The notes below the pieces were generated by a model. The model did not search any database. It was not told where the DNA came from and was given only the letters and a program-made list of their open reading frames with translations. Below, piece after piece: positions 1 to 8,252 of a stretch of DNA of 64,000 nucleotides. Source of the DNA: a virus; the IMG/VR virus record IMGVR_UViG_3300035180_001452, positions 1 to 64,000 of that record. The stretch is one strand, 5' to 3'. The translations under genes were made by a program, and so were the position numbers. Numbering within the stretch: the stretch's first letter is position 1; every line of letters starts with the position of its first letter.

Positions 1-1797
1 GTATAAGCCCAGAGGCTGTAGTACTAATAGCCAGTTTGGTAGCTATACTGCCTGAGGAAGTAGCGCCTAAGGTTAGTTGAGTAGCTATATTCCCCTGAGG
101 CGTAGAGCTTAGATCAAGGCTAGTAGGAATTAGGCCAGAGGCTGTAGAACTTAAGGCTAGCTGAGTAACTATACTGCCTGAGGAAGTAGCGCCTAAGGTT
201 AGGTTAGTAGCTATATTTCCTTGAGGTGTAGAGCTTAGATCAAGGCTAGTAAGTATAAGCCCAGAGGCTGTAGTACTAATAGCCAGTTTGGTAGCTATAC
301 TGCCTGAGGAAGTAGCGCCTAAGGTTAGTTGAGTAGCTATATTCCCCTGAGGCGTAGAGCTTAGATCAAGGCTAGTAGGAATTAGGCCAGAGGCTGTAGA
401 ACTTAAGGCTAGCTGAGTAACTATACTGCCTGAGGAAGTAGCGCCTAAGGTTAGGTTAGTAGCTATATTTCCTTGAGGTGTAGAGCTTAGATCAAGGCTA
501 GTAAGTATAAGCCCAGAGGCTGTAGTACTAATAGCCAGTTTGGTAGCTATACTGCCTGAGGAAGTAGCGCCTAAGGTTAACTGAGTGGCTATATTCCCCT
601 GAGGCGTAGAGCTTAGATCAAGGCTAGTAGGTATAAGCCCAGAGGCTGTGGAACTTAAGGCTAGGCTAGTGATTATAGAGCCTGAAGATGTAGCGCCTAA
701 AGTTAACTGAGTGGCTATATTTCCTTGAGGCGTAGAGCTTAGATCAAGGCTAGTAAGTATAAGCCCAGAGGCCGTAGAGCTTAGATCAAGGCTAGTAGGT
801 ATAAGCCCAGAGGCTGTAGTACTAATATCTAGCTTGGTAGCTATAGAGCCTGAGGTAGTAGCGCCTAAGGTTAGGTTAGTAGCTATACTTCCTGAAGCCG
901 TAGAGCTTAGATCAAGGCTAGTAGGTATAAGCCCAGAGGCCGTAGTACTAATAGCTAGCTTGGTAGCTATAGAGCCTGAGGTAGTAGCGCCTAAGGTTAG
1001 CTGAGTAGCTATATTCCCCTGAGGCGTAGAGCTTAGATCAAGGCTAGTAAGTATAAGCCCAGAGGCCGTAGAGCTTAGATCAAGGCTAGTAGGTATAAGC
1101 CCAGAGGCTGTAGTACTAATAGCTAGCTTGGTAGCTATAGAGCCTGAGGTAGTAGCGCCTAAGGTTAGGTTAGTAGCTATACTTCCTGAAGCCGTAGAAC
1201 TTAGATCAAGGCTAGTAAGTATAAGCCCAGAGGCTGTAGTACTAATAGCTAGCTTGGTAGCTATAGAGCCTGAGGTAGTAGCACCTAAGGTTAGGTTAGT
1301 AGCTATACTTCCTGAAGCCGTAGAACTTAGATCAAGGCTAGTAAGTATAAGCCCAGAGGCTGTAGTACTAATAGCTAGCTTGGTAGCTATAGAGCCTGAG
1401 GTAGTAGCACCTAAGGTTAGGTTAGTAGCTATACTTCCTGAAGCCGTAGAGCTTAGATCAAGGCTAGTAGGTATAAGCCCTGAGGCTGTAGTACTAATAG
1501 CTAGCTTGGTAGCTATAGAGCCTGAGGTAGTAGCGCCTAAGGTTAGGTTAGTAGCTATACTTCCTGAAGCCGTAGAGCTTAGATCAAGGCTAGTAGGTAT
1601 AAGCCCTGAGGCTGTAGTACTAATAGCTAGCTTGGTAGCTATAGAGCCTGAGGTAGTAGCGCCTAAGGTTAAGTTAGTAGCTATACTTCCTGAAGCCGTA
1701 GATCTTAGATCAAGGCTAGTAGGAATTAGGCCAGAGGCTGTAGTACTAATAGCTAGCTTGGTAGCTATAGAGCCTGAAGAAGTAGCGCCTAAGGTTA
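1..1797 (-). repeat. Tandem 42-bp coding repeats with 126-bp and 252-bp higher-order periods
   Basis: A 42-bp unit encoding 14 residues repeats without frame loss. Two higher-order patterns are visible. Between about 1128 and 1780 the period is 126 bp (three unit types in order). At the left end a 252-bp block (six units) starting at 1 recurs at 253, apparently base-for-base, and again at 505 before diverging after about 80 bases. Identity at silent positions points to recent duplication or gene conversion rather than old repeats held by selection. Confidence 0.95.
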
Positions 1798-2350
1798 GAT
1801 TAACAGGTAGATTATTTAAGCTTTTAGTGCTAATAAGATACATCGGGAGTAAGCCAAAGGTTTGATTGACACTCCCTGATGTAGTAACAGCACTATGAGA
1901 AACGCTAGTAACCTTAGGAATAAGAGGGGCTAAGGACACATAAGGTGAAGCTCGGCCCCCTAAGACAAACCCACCTCCTTCAAAAGCAGATATATAAGGT
2001 ACTGGTCCAGGGTTAGTTATATATAGCTTAATATCTATACTGCTAGGAGCTATATTATCCGTAGAAGCTACATGTAATGTTACAGCATCGGATATAGGAC
2101 CATATCTAGCTGTAAAGGATCCAGTAGTAGTACCAGATGGAATAGTAAATGCAGTTGGAGCTACAGTTATTGTATGTCCAAGAGCAGCGGTATAGCTTAC
2201 TGTAAAGCTATGATCAACCGTACCAGTAGAGGACAGAGATATGTTGTACTGGACGCTACCTGATATATCTGGCGTCAGTACAGGTATAAGTCCAGATGAA
2301 GTGCTAAAAGATGCGCTAAATGTTAGCTCGCCATCCGGGATGACCGCCAT
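1..2350 (-). CDS. Repetitive tail fibre protein, 3' end beyond window
   Basis: Open minus-strand frame starting at ATG 2350 (AGAGGG about 8 bases upstream) with no stop to the left edge, so the C-terminus is missing. The first ~185 residues are a unique domain rich in Ser, Thr and Val, with a stretch around SFTVSYTAALGHTITV that resembles Calx-beta or Ig-like strands. From about position 1797 leftward the protein is nothing but ~43 tandem 14-residue units of pattern xTxLxLxxTxSGxI, for example TKLAISTTASGLIP and TNLTLGATTSGSIA. Alternating hydrophobic positions with a Ser-Gly turn suggest a beta-solenoid or fibrous shaft. It is the last visible gene of the adsorption block, immediately after two fibre-like paralogues, so a tail fibre is the best inference. 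The Thr/Ser density would also suit glycosylation. No family was recognised with certainty. Confidence 0.75.
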   Translation of the reverse strand, partial: MAVIPDGELTFSASFSTSSGLIPVLTPDISGSVQYNISLSSTGTVDHSFTVSYTAALGHTITVAPTAFTIPSGTTTGSFTARYGPISDAVTLHVASTDNIAPSSIDIKLYITNPGPVPYISAFEGGGFVLGGRASPYVSLAPLIPKVTSVSHSAVTTSGSVNQTFGLLPMYLISTKSLNNLPVNLTLGATSSGSIATKLAISTTASGLIPTSLDLRSTASGSIATNLTLGATTSGSIATKLAISTTASGLIPTSLDLSSTASGSIATNLTLGATTSGSIATKLAISTTASGLIPTSLDLSSTASGSIATNLTLGATTSGSIATKLAISTTASGLILTSLDLSSTASGSIATNLTLGATTSGSIATKLAISTTASGLILTSLDLSSTASGSIATNLTLGATTSGSIATKLAISTTASGLIPTSLDLSSTASGLILTSLDLSSTPQGNIATQLTLGATTSGSIATKLAISTTASGLIPTSLDLSSTASGSIATNLTLGATTSGSIATKLDISTTASGLIPTSLDLSSTASGLILTSLDLSSTPQGNIATQLTLGATSSGSIITSLALSSTASGLIPTSLDLSSTPQGNIATQLTLGATSSGSIATKLAISTTASGLILTSLDLSSTPQGNIATNLTLGATSSGSIVTQLALSSTASGLIPTSLDLSSTPQGNIATQLTLGATSSGSIATKLAISTTASGLILTSLDLSSTPQGNIATNLTLGATSSGSIVTQLALSSTASGLIPTSLDLSSTPQGNIATQLTLGATSSGSIATKLAISTTASGLI

Positions 2351-2391
2351 AACTTATACCCTCTTAACTAAGATGCCCTAGATAAGGTACA

Positions 2392-3906
2392 CTAAACCCC
2401 AGTATCTGTTGCTCTAAACTCTACATTCATCTCCACAAAATCAAACTCATTAGAGGGTAGTACATTCTCTAGGCGAATACCATACTCTGTCGGAGTGCTG
2501 GCAGTAAAGAAATTATTAAAGTAATCCTCCACATATTCATTCACATAGTTATTACCAACGCCCGTCAAGCTACGAGTAGGCCCTTGTGTAAGACTTACTT
2601 CATCATTACTACCTACCCCTGCTGTATACATAGAAAATCTTGCCTGTATTCCAGTTGCTGATGTATTCTGTGTCTTCCACTTTAGTCTTAGCCTAAACTG
2701 ATCTCTAATAGCTCCATTATTAAATAAGCACCAATCTGATCTTTGTGCTGTAGTAGATGAAAATCTTAGTAGCCATCTTACACCACCATCACTATACTGA
2801 ATTGGTACAAATTGAGAGCCACTTGTAGCAAACGTAGACGACATGCTAGGAGTTAGTATTATAATAGAAGGAGTTCTTATATACTCTGACCAGTATACAA
2901 AGGATCCATATAAATCTTCTTGAACAGTTGCTTGATCATTTCCAGGTCTGTTAATTCTAACCAGCAGCTCATCTCCAGGATTACCTAGTGGTATACCCAT
3001 TGACAGTATTCTACAAATTCCTGCAGTAGAATGTAGCACACACCCAGATCCGATAAACGTTAGTGTTGGAGTACTAGTAATATTTCCAGTAGCAGGTATA
3101 GCAGTAGCATATATCATGTATGTTCCACTTACTGCTGCGGATGGAGCTGCTGTTGTACACCAATAAGTATTATAAATTGTGGTACTATTGGGTATAGCAT
3201 TTGTAGGAAGCCTAAATCTAAAATCTACATAGGAGTCTGAGCTACCATCCAGTTTTATAGTTGGCATGGTATACCAAGCCCAGCCTATAATATTAGAGTA
3301 AGTTGCTGCAGTTCCACTAGTAGGTAATAAATAGGCATTACCGGGAATAAAGAATCCGGCATATGGGTAGGAAGAGTCCTGAATAAAAGGCATTATTACG
3401 GCAAGGACGTCTATAGGTTGTGGTAAGTTATTTCCCGCTGTTCCGGATGAAGCTACATCTCTTTGTAAGTGAATATTTTCGATGTGGCCTTCTGGATATG
3501 AAGGAGGAACCCATGCGTTAGGAGATGTAACCTCAAATATAGTGCCGGAAGGAGTCCCCGATGGAACAGTTACAACTATAGGACCCATAGTACTTATAAC
3601 AGCCCAGCCACCATAGTTATTATAACTTCTAGCAGCATCAAACTTAAACCCTACGTTTCCACTTGCAGAAGCGTATGCTGTAGTCCTAAAATATATCTTG
3701 GGATAGTAATTGACATTATATCCAGACGCATACCATGGAAATATAATTGGCCATCCCGTATGTTGGCTAGTATCGTATGGAAATCTTACAGCATATTTGC
3801 TAAATTTCGAGTCGTTTATTTGTACTATAGTGGCTTTTGGGTAGGTAGGATCAGCAGGTGCCCAATATGCCTGTTCTGGTAGAAGTATAATATGTGAATA
3901 TGTCAT
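2392..3906 (-). CDS. Tail fibre/receptor-binding-type structural protein, ~505 aa
   Basis: A Ser/Thr/Tyr-rich, all-beta-looking protein without a recognisable enzymatic motif. It looks like a paralogue of the next upstream gene (4049-5611): similar length, similar beginnings (HIILLPEQ here, VIIHPLQ there), two-part layout with repeated jelly-roll-like segments, and endings containing 'EYVEDYFNNFF...EFDFVEMNVEF'-type strands. The start is uncertain. The open frame reaches back to a GTG at 3957, but that codon overlaps the AGGAGG sequence, which cannot then serve it. ATG 3930 and ATG 3906 are alternatives; 3906 aligns with the start of the paralogue and is used here. The AGGAGG lies in a small hairpin (see separate entry). 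Role as an adsorption protein is inferred from position at the distal end of the tail operon. Confidence 0.7.
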   Translation of the reverse strand: MTYSHIILLPEQAYWAPADPTYPKATIVQINDSKFSKYAVRFPYDTSQHTGWPIIFPWYASGYNVNYYPKIYFRTTAYASASGNVGFKFDAARSYNNYGGWAVISTMGPIVVTVPSGTPSGTIFEVTSPNAWVPPSYPEGHIENIHLQRDVASSGTAGNNLPQPIDVLAVIMPFIQDSSYPYAGFFIPGNAYLLPTSGTAATYSNIIGWAWYTMPTIKLDGSSDSYVDFRFRLPTNAIPNSTTIYNTYWCTTAAPSAAVSGTYMIYATAIPATGNITSTPTLTFIGSGCVLHSTAGICRILSMGIPLGNPGDELLVRINRPGNDQATVQEDLYGSFVYWSEYIRTPSIIILTPSMSSTFATSGSQFVPIQYSDGGVRWLLRFSSTTAQRSDWCLFNNGAIRDQFRLRLKWKTQNTSATGIQARFSMYTAGVGSNDEVSLTQGPTRSLTGVGNNYVNEYVEDYFNNFFTASTPTEYGIRLENVLPSNEFDFVEMNVEFRATDTGV

Positions 3907-3944
3907 GAGTTTTTGGCAGGAAACCACCATACCCTTATGGTAAT

Positions 3945-3961
3945 GGAGGAATGCCACCTCC
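3945..3961 (-). promoter_or_regulatory. Hairpin sequestering a Shine-Dalgarno sequence
   Basis: On the minus strand GGAGG (3961-3957) is followed by a 7-base loop and CCTCC (3949-3945), a perfect 5-bp stem. A second imperfect stem (CCATTACC with GGTATGG) follows immediately. The structure would hide the only good ribosome binding sequence ahead of the fibre gene at 2392-3906. Function is inferred. Confidence 0.4.
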
Positions 3962-4048
3962 TTCCTCTAATATGTTTTTTAGCCACACAACACTTAGCGC
4001 TTTTATTAATTACAGCTCTGTCTAGTTTTCTTAAATTAAAGTATACGA

Positions 4049-5611
4049 TTAAGCACCTTGAGGAGGAGCCGTAGGAAGACCTGTTACTACTGGGCTATAC
4101 TCAAGTAATACTTCTGATATGTCTATAGAATACGGAAAAGTATCTGTGTCCCCCTGCCTTATTATATGTAGAGAAGCAACCGATCCTGCTGTTAAAAGCG
4201 CTGGTAGCTGCATATCTATATACTCTAACATAATATTAGGACTATTACCGGGATATAGAGTCAGCAGTATACCAGTAGATGCTATTGTGGAGTCTACAAC
4301 TACCCCGGTACCGGCTACTGAAGTTAGTAGCCTTAGTAAGGCATATCCAGCAGTTCCAGTAGGACATCTGGTTGTGTAATATATCTTATATCTGCCCTCT
4401 GAGCCATAGTTATCAGGAACCGTAAAGTTTATAGTTGAGGCTCCAGCCTTACCTGGATTAAATGCTATCCAGTTTCTGGTGATAGCGCTATTAGTATCGC
4501 TGACTTTCATATTAGCAGCATACCCAGATGATGTTACTGCAGCGGAAGTTCCTAGTAGCCCTAAAGAACATACTTGTGCACTGGGAGTCCACTCTAATGA
4601 AGCCCCAAGGAATAAGTCCGCTCCAGCCCATGTGCTAGAATCCGCCCCTACAGATCTTACGACCTTTAAGAATAGCTGCTGATTCCCAGCTACAGCACCT
4701 GTTAGAGGGACCGCAAAAATAATTATTGGAGTCATGCTAATCTCTGTCCAAGAGGCTGTGCCAGCAAGATTAAATGGAAGAGTGCTACTAGATACTACAG
4801 TACCTATAGGAAATGAGCAGTAATAGAATTCATAGTTTTCTTGCTTAGTACCATTTGCTCCTACAAATACCGTGGATAGAGTTGCTGAAGAGTTAAAGCT
4901 AGAGGGAGGAATGATGCTACTTAATACATAAGTGCTCGTATTATTAGGCTGATTCCACCCAGACCATACTCCATTACCAGCAGGTCCTGTTAGAGTAACA
5001 GGGGTATACAGCTGAGAATTATAGCTATAGCTATCAGGTACAGTTGCATTATTAGGTATCCATATAAACTGTTTTGGTATAGAATTATCTGTATCAAATT
5101 CATACACCACATTTAATATTTCTATATCACCATTTAAAGTATCACTAGCATTATTTTCTCTTTCTATATAGAAGGGTATATAATAAGATGGCTGAATATG
5201 ATTAGAGTCTGTAAAGGTTACCGTAGTCTTATGAACTTTTCCAGCGCCTAAATATGTGCCTCCACTAAAATACGCACTTGCTGATATAGTTGTAGTTGTT
5301 GAAGAATAAGGACTACTATAAGTTAATCTAAGTACTTTAAAATATGGACTTCCAGAAGAAGCGTTCTTAGATCTCCATAGTATATCAAGCCAAGATGTAC
5401 TGGATGTTAAAGCAGAAGAAGGCAATAAAAAATCAGCGTACCATCTATATGGTCTAGTATCTTTTGGCATTCCAACTACCCATCTAGATGTACCTGAAAC
5501 AGAATCTTCTGATTCATAAACACGGGCAGCAGTAGGAGTAGAGGAGCTTGATGCTCCTTCTGAGGTCATTCCCTTACTCTGTAAAGGATGTATTATTACC
5601 TGTGCTCTCAT
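4049..5611 (-). CDS. Tail fibre/receptor-binding-type structural protein, 520 aa
   Basis: Ser/Thr/Gly/Tyr-rich protein predicted to be nearly all beta strand, with no signal peptide, membrane segment or catalytic motif visible. It appears paralogous to the downstream 2392-3906 product (matching N-termini around VIIHPLQ/HIILLPEQ and similar overall build). The start ATG at 5611 overlaps the TGA of the upstream gene in an ATGA junction, so translation is probably coupled to it; no separate strong ribosome binding site is present. A 91-base gap with no clear signals follows it. The position among large beta-rich proteins after the baseplate genes suggests part of the host-adsorption apparatus. 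The specific function is unknown. Confidence 0.75.
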   Translation of the reverse strand: MRAQVIIHPLQSKGMTSEGASSSSTPTAARVYESEDSVSGTSRWVVGMPKDTRPYRWYADFLLPSSALTSSTSWLDILWRSKNASSGSPYFKVLRLTYSSPYSSTTTTISASAYFSGGTYLGAGKVHKTTVTFTDSNHIQPSYYIPFYIERENNASDTLNGDIEILNVVYEFDTDNSIPKQFIWIPNNATVPDSYSYNSQLYTPVTLTGPAGNGVWSGWNQPNNTSTYVLSSIIPPSSFNSSATLSTVFVGANGTKQENYEFYYCSFPIGTVVSSSTLPFNLAGTASWTEISMTPIIIFAVPLTGAVAGNQQLFLKVVRSVGADSSTWAGADLFLGASLEWTPSAQVCSLGLLGTSAAVTSSGYAANMKVSDTNSAITRNWIAFNPGKAGASTINFTVPDNYGSEGRYKIYYTTRCPTGTAGYALLRLLTSVAGTGVVVDSTIASTGILLTLYPGNSPNIMLEYIDMQLPALLTAGSVASLHIIRQGDTDTFPYSIDISEVLLEYSPVVTGLPTAPPQGA

Positions 5612-7833
5612 AGCGTAACCATAAATCTATAAGAATTTATCTTAGGAGGTTGGTTAGCATACTGCTCTCTTCTTAGTTCTGCTTTATAGTAGATAGTATT
5701 TATTGGGCTATCTATATAAGCATACTTAAGATTAAATGAGGGCATAGAGCCGTTATGTACTCCATCTATTGTATAGTTATCTAGTGCTGGGTTATGATTT
5801 AATAGTACATATGCTGGATTGCCGGAGGAAGAATCCAGTCTCCATGACCAGTAACTATAGTCCCATGGAGCAACATTCCATTTTAAATAGAACTCAGATA
5901 CTCTAGACATTGGCTTACCATCAGCCCATATAGGATACTCTGCAAGTTTAGGAGCAAAGCTAAATTGATCGCTAGTAGCTAGACTAAAGTTAAATAGGTT
6001 TGGCCTAAATAGTAGGAAGGCATTATATCCATTAAACCCAGGATCGATAGTACTAGGAACGTATAAAAGTACTTCTATCTTATTCCAGCCAGCCTGTATA
6101 GATACCGGGAATGTTTTTCCTTTAGTAGACACAAGGCTACCAGATCCAGGTACAGCTTCAGAATAGAACTTATTGTCTGAGGCTACTTTAGCTTCATTAA
6201 TATAAACTGCCCACCCCCAAGCATTAATACTATTAACATCTGGTACACTTGGTACATTATCAGTATTATTTGGATTTCTTACATATACTCCACCAGCAAA
6301 GTTTTCTATTAAAATATCTCTATCGCTATAGAGATAAGTAGTTAGCTTATAGTTGTAGCTAGGTACAGTTATATTACCGGAGGTGCTCTTTAGCGCGATA
6401 CCCCACCAGTCCTGTTCTGTGTTTATGTAGTTAAATATAAATGTACCAGTACCTATAGTTGGAAGATTATCTCCGCTATTAACTCCAGCGCTTTCCATAT
6501 AACAGCTGTGTATACTTCCTAACTTCCCATTCCAATCCTCAACGTCCGGTATATGATATGTATCAGAGTACACATCAAAGTTAAACTGGAACGCGTTAAC
6601 TTTAAACTGACCAATCCCTCTCCACAGCTCACCGCTATTAGCAACAATAGAAGAGCCACTACCTACACTATAGGACCATAAAGATCCAGGATCCCCAGTA
6701 CTATCTGCTGTAAAGTTATTAGCATAGAATGCTACGCTATTATATATTGCTTTGTCTAGCTTAATAGGACCAGGAAATATCTTTAACCATCCAGCATTTG
6801 AATCTGTAGATAAGTAGTGATTTATAGTAGTTCCATATGGTAGATCTTGTGATACATCAAACTCTAGGTTATATAGTGGAACATCTGTAGTTAGTGCCTT
6901 ACTAAAGAATAATGCGGTATCTGCGGTGCCTACCTTACTAACCTCTATTCTTCTTATACCTACAGTAGTGTTATCTGTTATAGTAAATCTTAAGAACAGT
7001 ACCCACGTTGGGTCTAGCTCAAATACTTTAGTGGTTGACACCTTATCATTAGCTAGCATCGTCCAGTTTAGACCATCGGTGCTTCCCTCGATAGAAATAG
7101 TTAGAGGAGATATAGGATCTACTACTATCTTATTAATCTCTACTTCATTAGCATGGCCTGCTATAACATCTTTACCTGTTATATTAATTTCTATCTGATA
7201 GAACCCGCCCTCTGGAAGTTGTGCCTGCCAGGTTTGATCTATAAAATCGTTAAATACATTTAAGAAAGGCCCTCCTACAGACTTATAGCCTGGAGAATAT
7301 CTTTCTGTACTTAACTTCATTGAGCTAGATGAGTATCTTATAGAGGAAGATGGAGATACCGGAAGAGTAACATACCCGTTAGTAGTATCTACATAGGCAG
7401 TTGTATTCTGTAGATCAACTTTATCACTATTTCTAAAGTTATCAAATAAAACTTCAGATCCTCCTTTATACTCTCTGAGTAATAAGGTATCAAGATCCTC
7501 ACTTAAGGACTGTAGCTTCTGTCTAAGCTGTAAAAACTCTCCATAGCTACCATCAGAAGTTACAATCTGGTGCGCCAGCATATCGTTTAAGTCAGAAAAA
7601 GCTATCTCTAAATCCTCTTTTATCTCTTGTACATTTTCTTTAAGAAGTACTGGATCAACAACAAGTCCACGTGCGGCTCCACGTGGCATAAAAAATGGCT
7701 TCCCAAATTCCTTGAATCGAAACTTTTGGGTTAGAAGACTTATAAATTCTTTATAGCTAGGAATATATCCCTTCCTATAAAAAATGGAAAGTAGCTTTTC
7801 TGCTATTCTTTTACGCTGAATGTTATCTATCAT
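5608..7833 (-). CDS. Large baseplate/fibre-type structural protein, 741 aa
   Basis: The first ~120 residues are helical and charged (EDLEIAFSDLNDMLAHQIV, LQSLSEDLDTLL) and could be a coiled-coil attachment segment. The rest is beta-rich. It carries the motif TTAYVDTTNGYVTLPV near residue 145, which is also found as TTAFVDISNGIAML in 8253-10178 and AFIDTADGILKLP in 10182-13862, so these three form a paralogous family with helical heads and beta bodies. The region 'GPFLNVFNDFIDQTWQAQLPEGGFYQIEIN' followed by an I-rich strand pattern resembles a discoidin-like (F5/8 type C) galactose-binding fold. The start ATG 7833 overlaps the TGA of the preceding gene by four bases. Inferred to be an adsorption-apparatus component. 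Confidence 0.75.
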   Translation of the reverse strand: MIDNIQRKRIAEKLLSIFYRKGYIPSYKEFISLLTQKFRFKEFGKPFFMPRGAARGLVVDPVLLKENVQEIKEDLEIAFSDLNDMLAHQIVTSDGSYGEFLQLRQKLQSLSEDLDTLLLREYKGGSEVLFDNFRNSDKVDLQNTTAYVDTTNGYVTLPVSPSSSIRYSSSSMKLSTERYSPGYKSVGGPFLNVFNDFIDQTWQAQLPEGGFYQIEINITGKDVIAGHANEVEINKIVVDPISPLTISIEGSTDGLNWTMLANDKVSTTKVFELDPTWVLFLRFTITDNTTVGIRRIEVSKVGTADTALFFSKALTTDVPLYNLEFDVSQDLPYGTTINHYLSTDSNAGWLKIFPGPIKLDKAIYNSVAFYANNFTADSTGDPGSLWSYSVGSGSSIVANSGELWRGIGQFKVNAFQFNFDVYSDTYHIPDVEDWNGKLGSIHSCYMESAGVNSGDNLPTIGTGTFIFNYINTEQDWWGIALKSTSGNITVPSYNYKLTTYLYSDRDILIENFAGGVYVRNPNNTDNVPSVPDVNSINAWGWAVYINEAKVASDNKFYSEAVPGSGSLVSTKGKTFPVSIQAGWNKIEVLLYVPSTIDPGFNGYNAFLLFRPNLFNFSLATSDQFSFAPKLAEYPIWADGKPMSRVSEFYLKWNVAPWDYSYWSWRLDSSSGNPAYVLLNHNPALDNYTIDGVHNGSMPSFNLKYAYIDSPINTIYYKAELRREQYANQPPKINSYRFMVTL

Positions 7834-8237
7834 ACTGTGTTGTCTACCCTACCATAGACTACTCGTGAATAAGATGGGCTACTAGGATCCCAGGACCCTG
7901 CAGGATAAATAGCTCTGTACCTTAGCTTATCACTAAAATTAGGTATAGAAGATACTGTTGCATTAATATTAGGCAAAATAAAAGAAACAGTACCATTAGA
8001 GTTAGTTGTCCCGGTATACGTACCTGCTCCAGGAGCTATATTATTTGGGTTATCCTTAGGTGTGTATAGATCTACAACTACGCCTGCTACAGGAGAAGTT
8101 GTTGGTTGGCTACCTCCACTAGTAGAGATTGGCTGTACAGCATTTGGATTTAAAGGATCTACAGATACATTAGTATCTGTTCCTGCTTGTATAACTGGCT
8201 TAGTTAAGAATGGGCCAAGTGTAAGTGTGAAAGGCAT
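7830..8237 (-). CDS. Small Ig-like/CNA-B-like structural protein, 135 aa
   Basis: Short Pro/Thr/Ser-rich protein. The central part (VAGVVVDLYTPKD ... TGTTNSNGTVSFILPNI) has the pattern of a prealbumin-like or CNA-B-type Ig fold in which a 'TDSNGTVSF'-like turn is typical. Such domains are common decorations on phage tail proteins and often bind carbohydrate or cell surfaces. A good ribosome binding site (GGAGG) precedes ATG 8237, and its stop overlaps the start of the next gene. It lies between two members of the helical-head/beta-body family, so it may bridge or decorate them. The fold assignment is by eye. Confidence 0.65.
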   Translation of the reverse strand: MPFTLTLGPFLTKPVIQAGTDTNVSVDPLNPNAVQPISTSGGSQPTTSPVAGVVVDLYTPKDNPNNIAPGAGTYTGTTNSNGTVSFILPNINATVSSIPNFSDKLRYRAIYPAGSWDPSSPSYSRVVYGRVDNTV

Positions 8238-8252
8238 ATACTATCCTCCAAC

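Noticed and set aside
1-1797. CRISPR-like array
   Set aside because: Units are contiguous coding repeats without spacers of unique sequence.
1128-1865. Plus-strand 245-codon open frame (repeating VAIEPEVVAPKVRL)
   Set aside because: It is the antisense of the 42-bp repeat array. A stop-free periodic repeat keeps several frames open; the minus frame continues into a unique N-terminal domain with a start and ribosome binding site.
3958-4048. Possible promoter or terminator in the 91-base gap
   Set aside because: Only weak AT-rich inverted repeats and no match to the shared promoter element.
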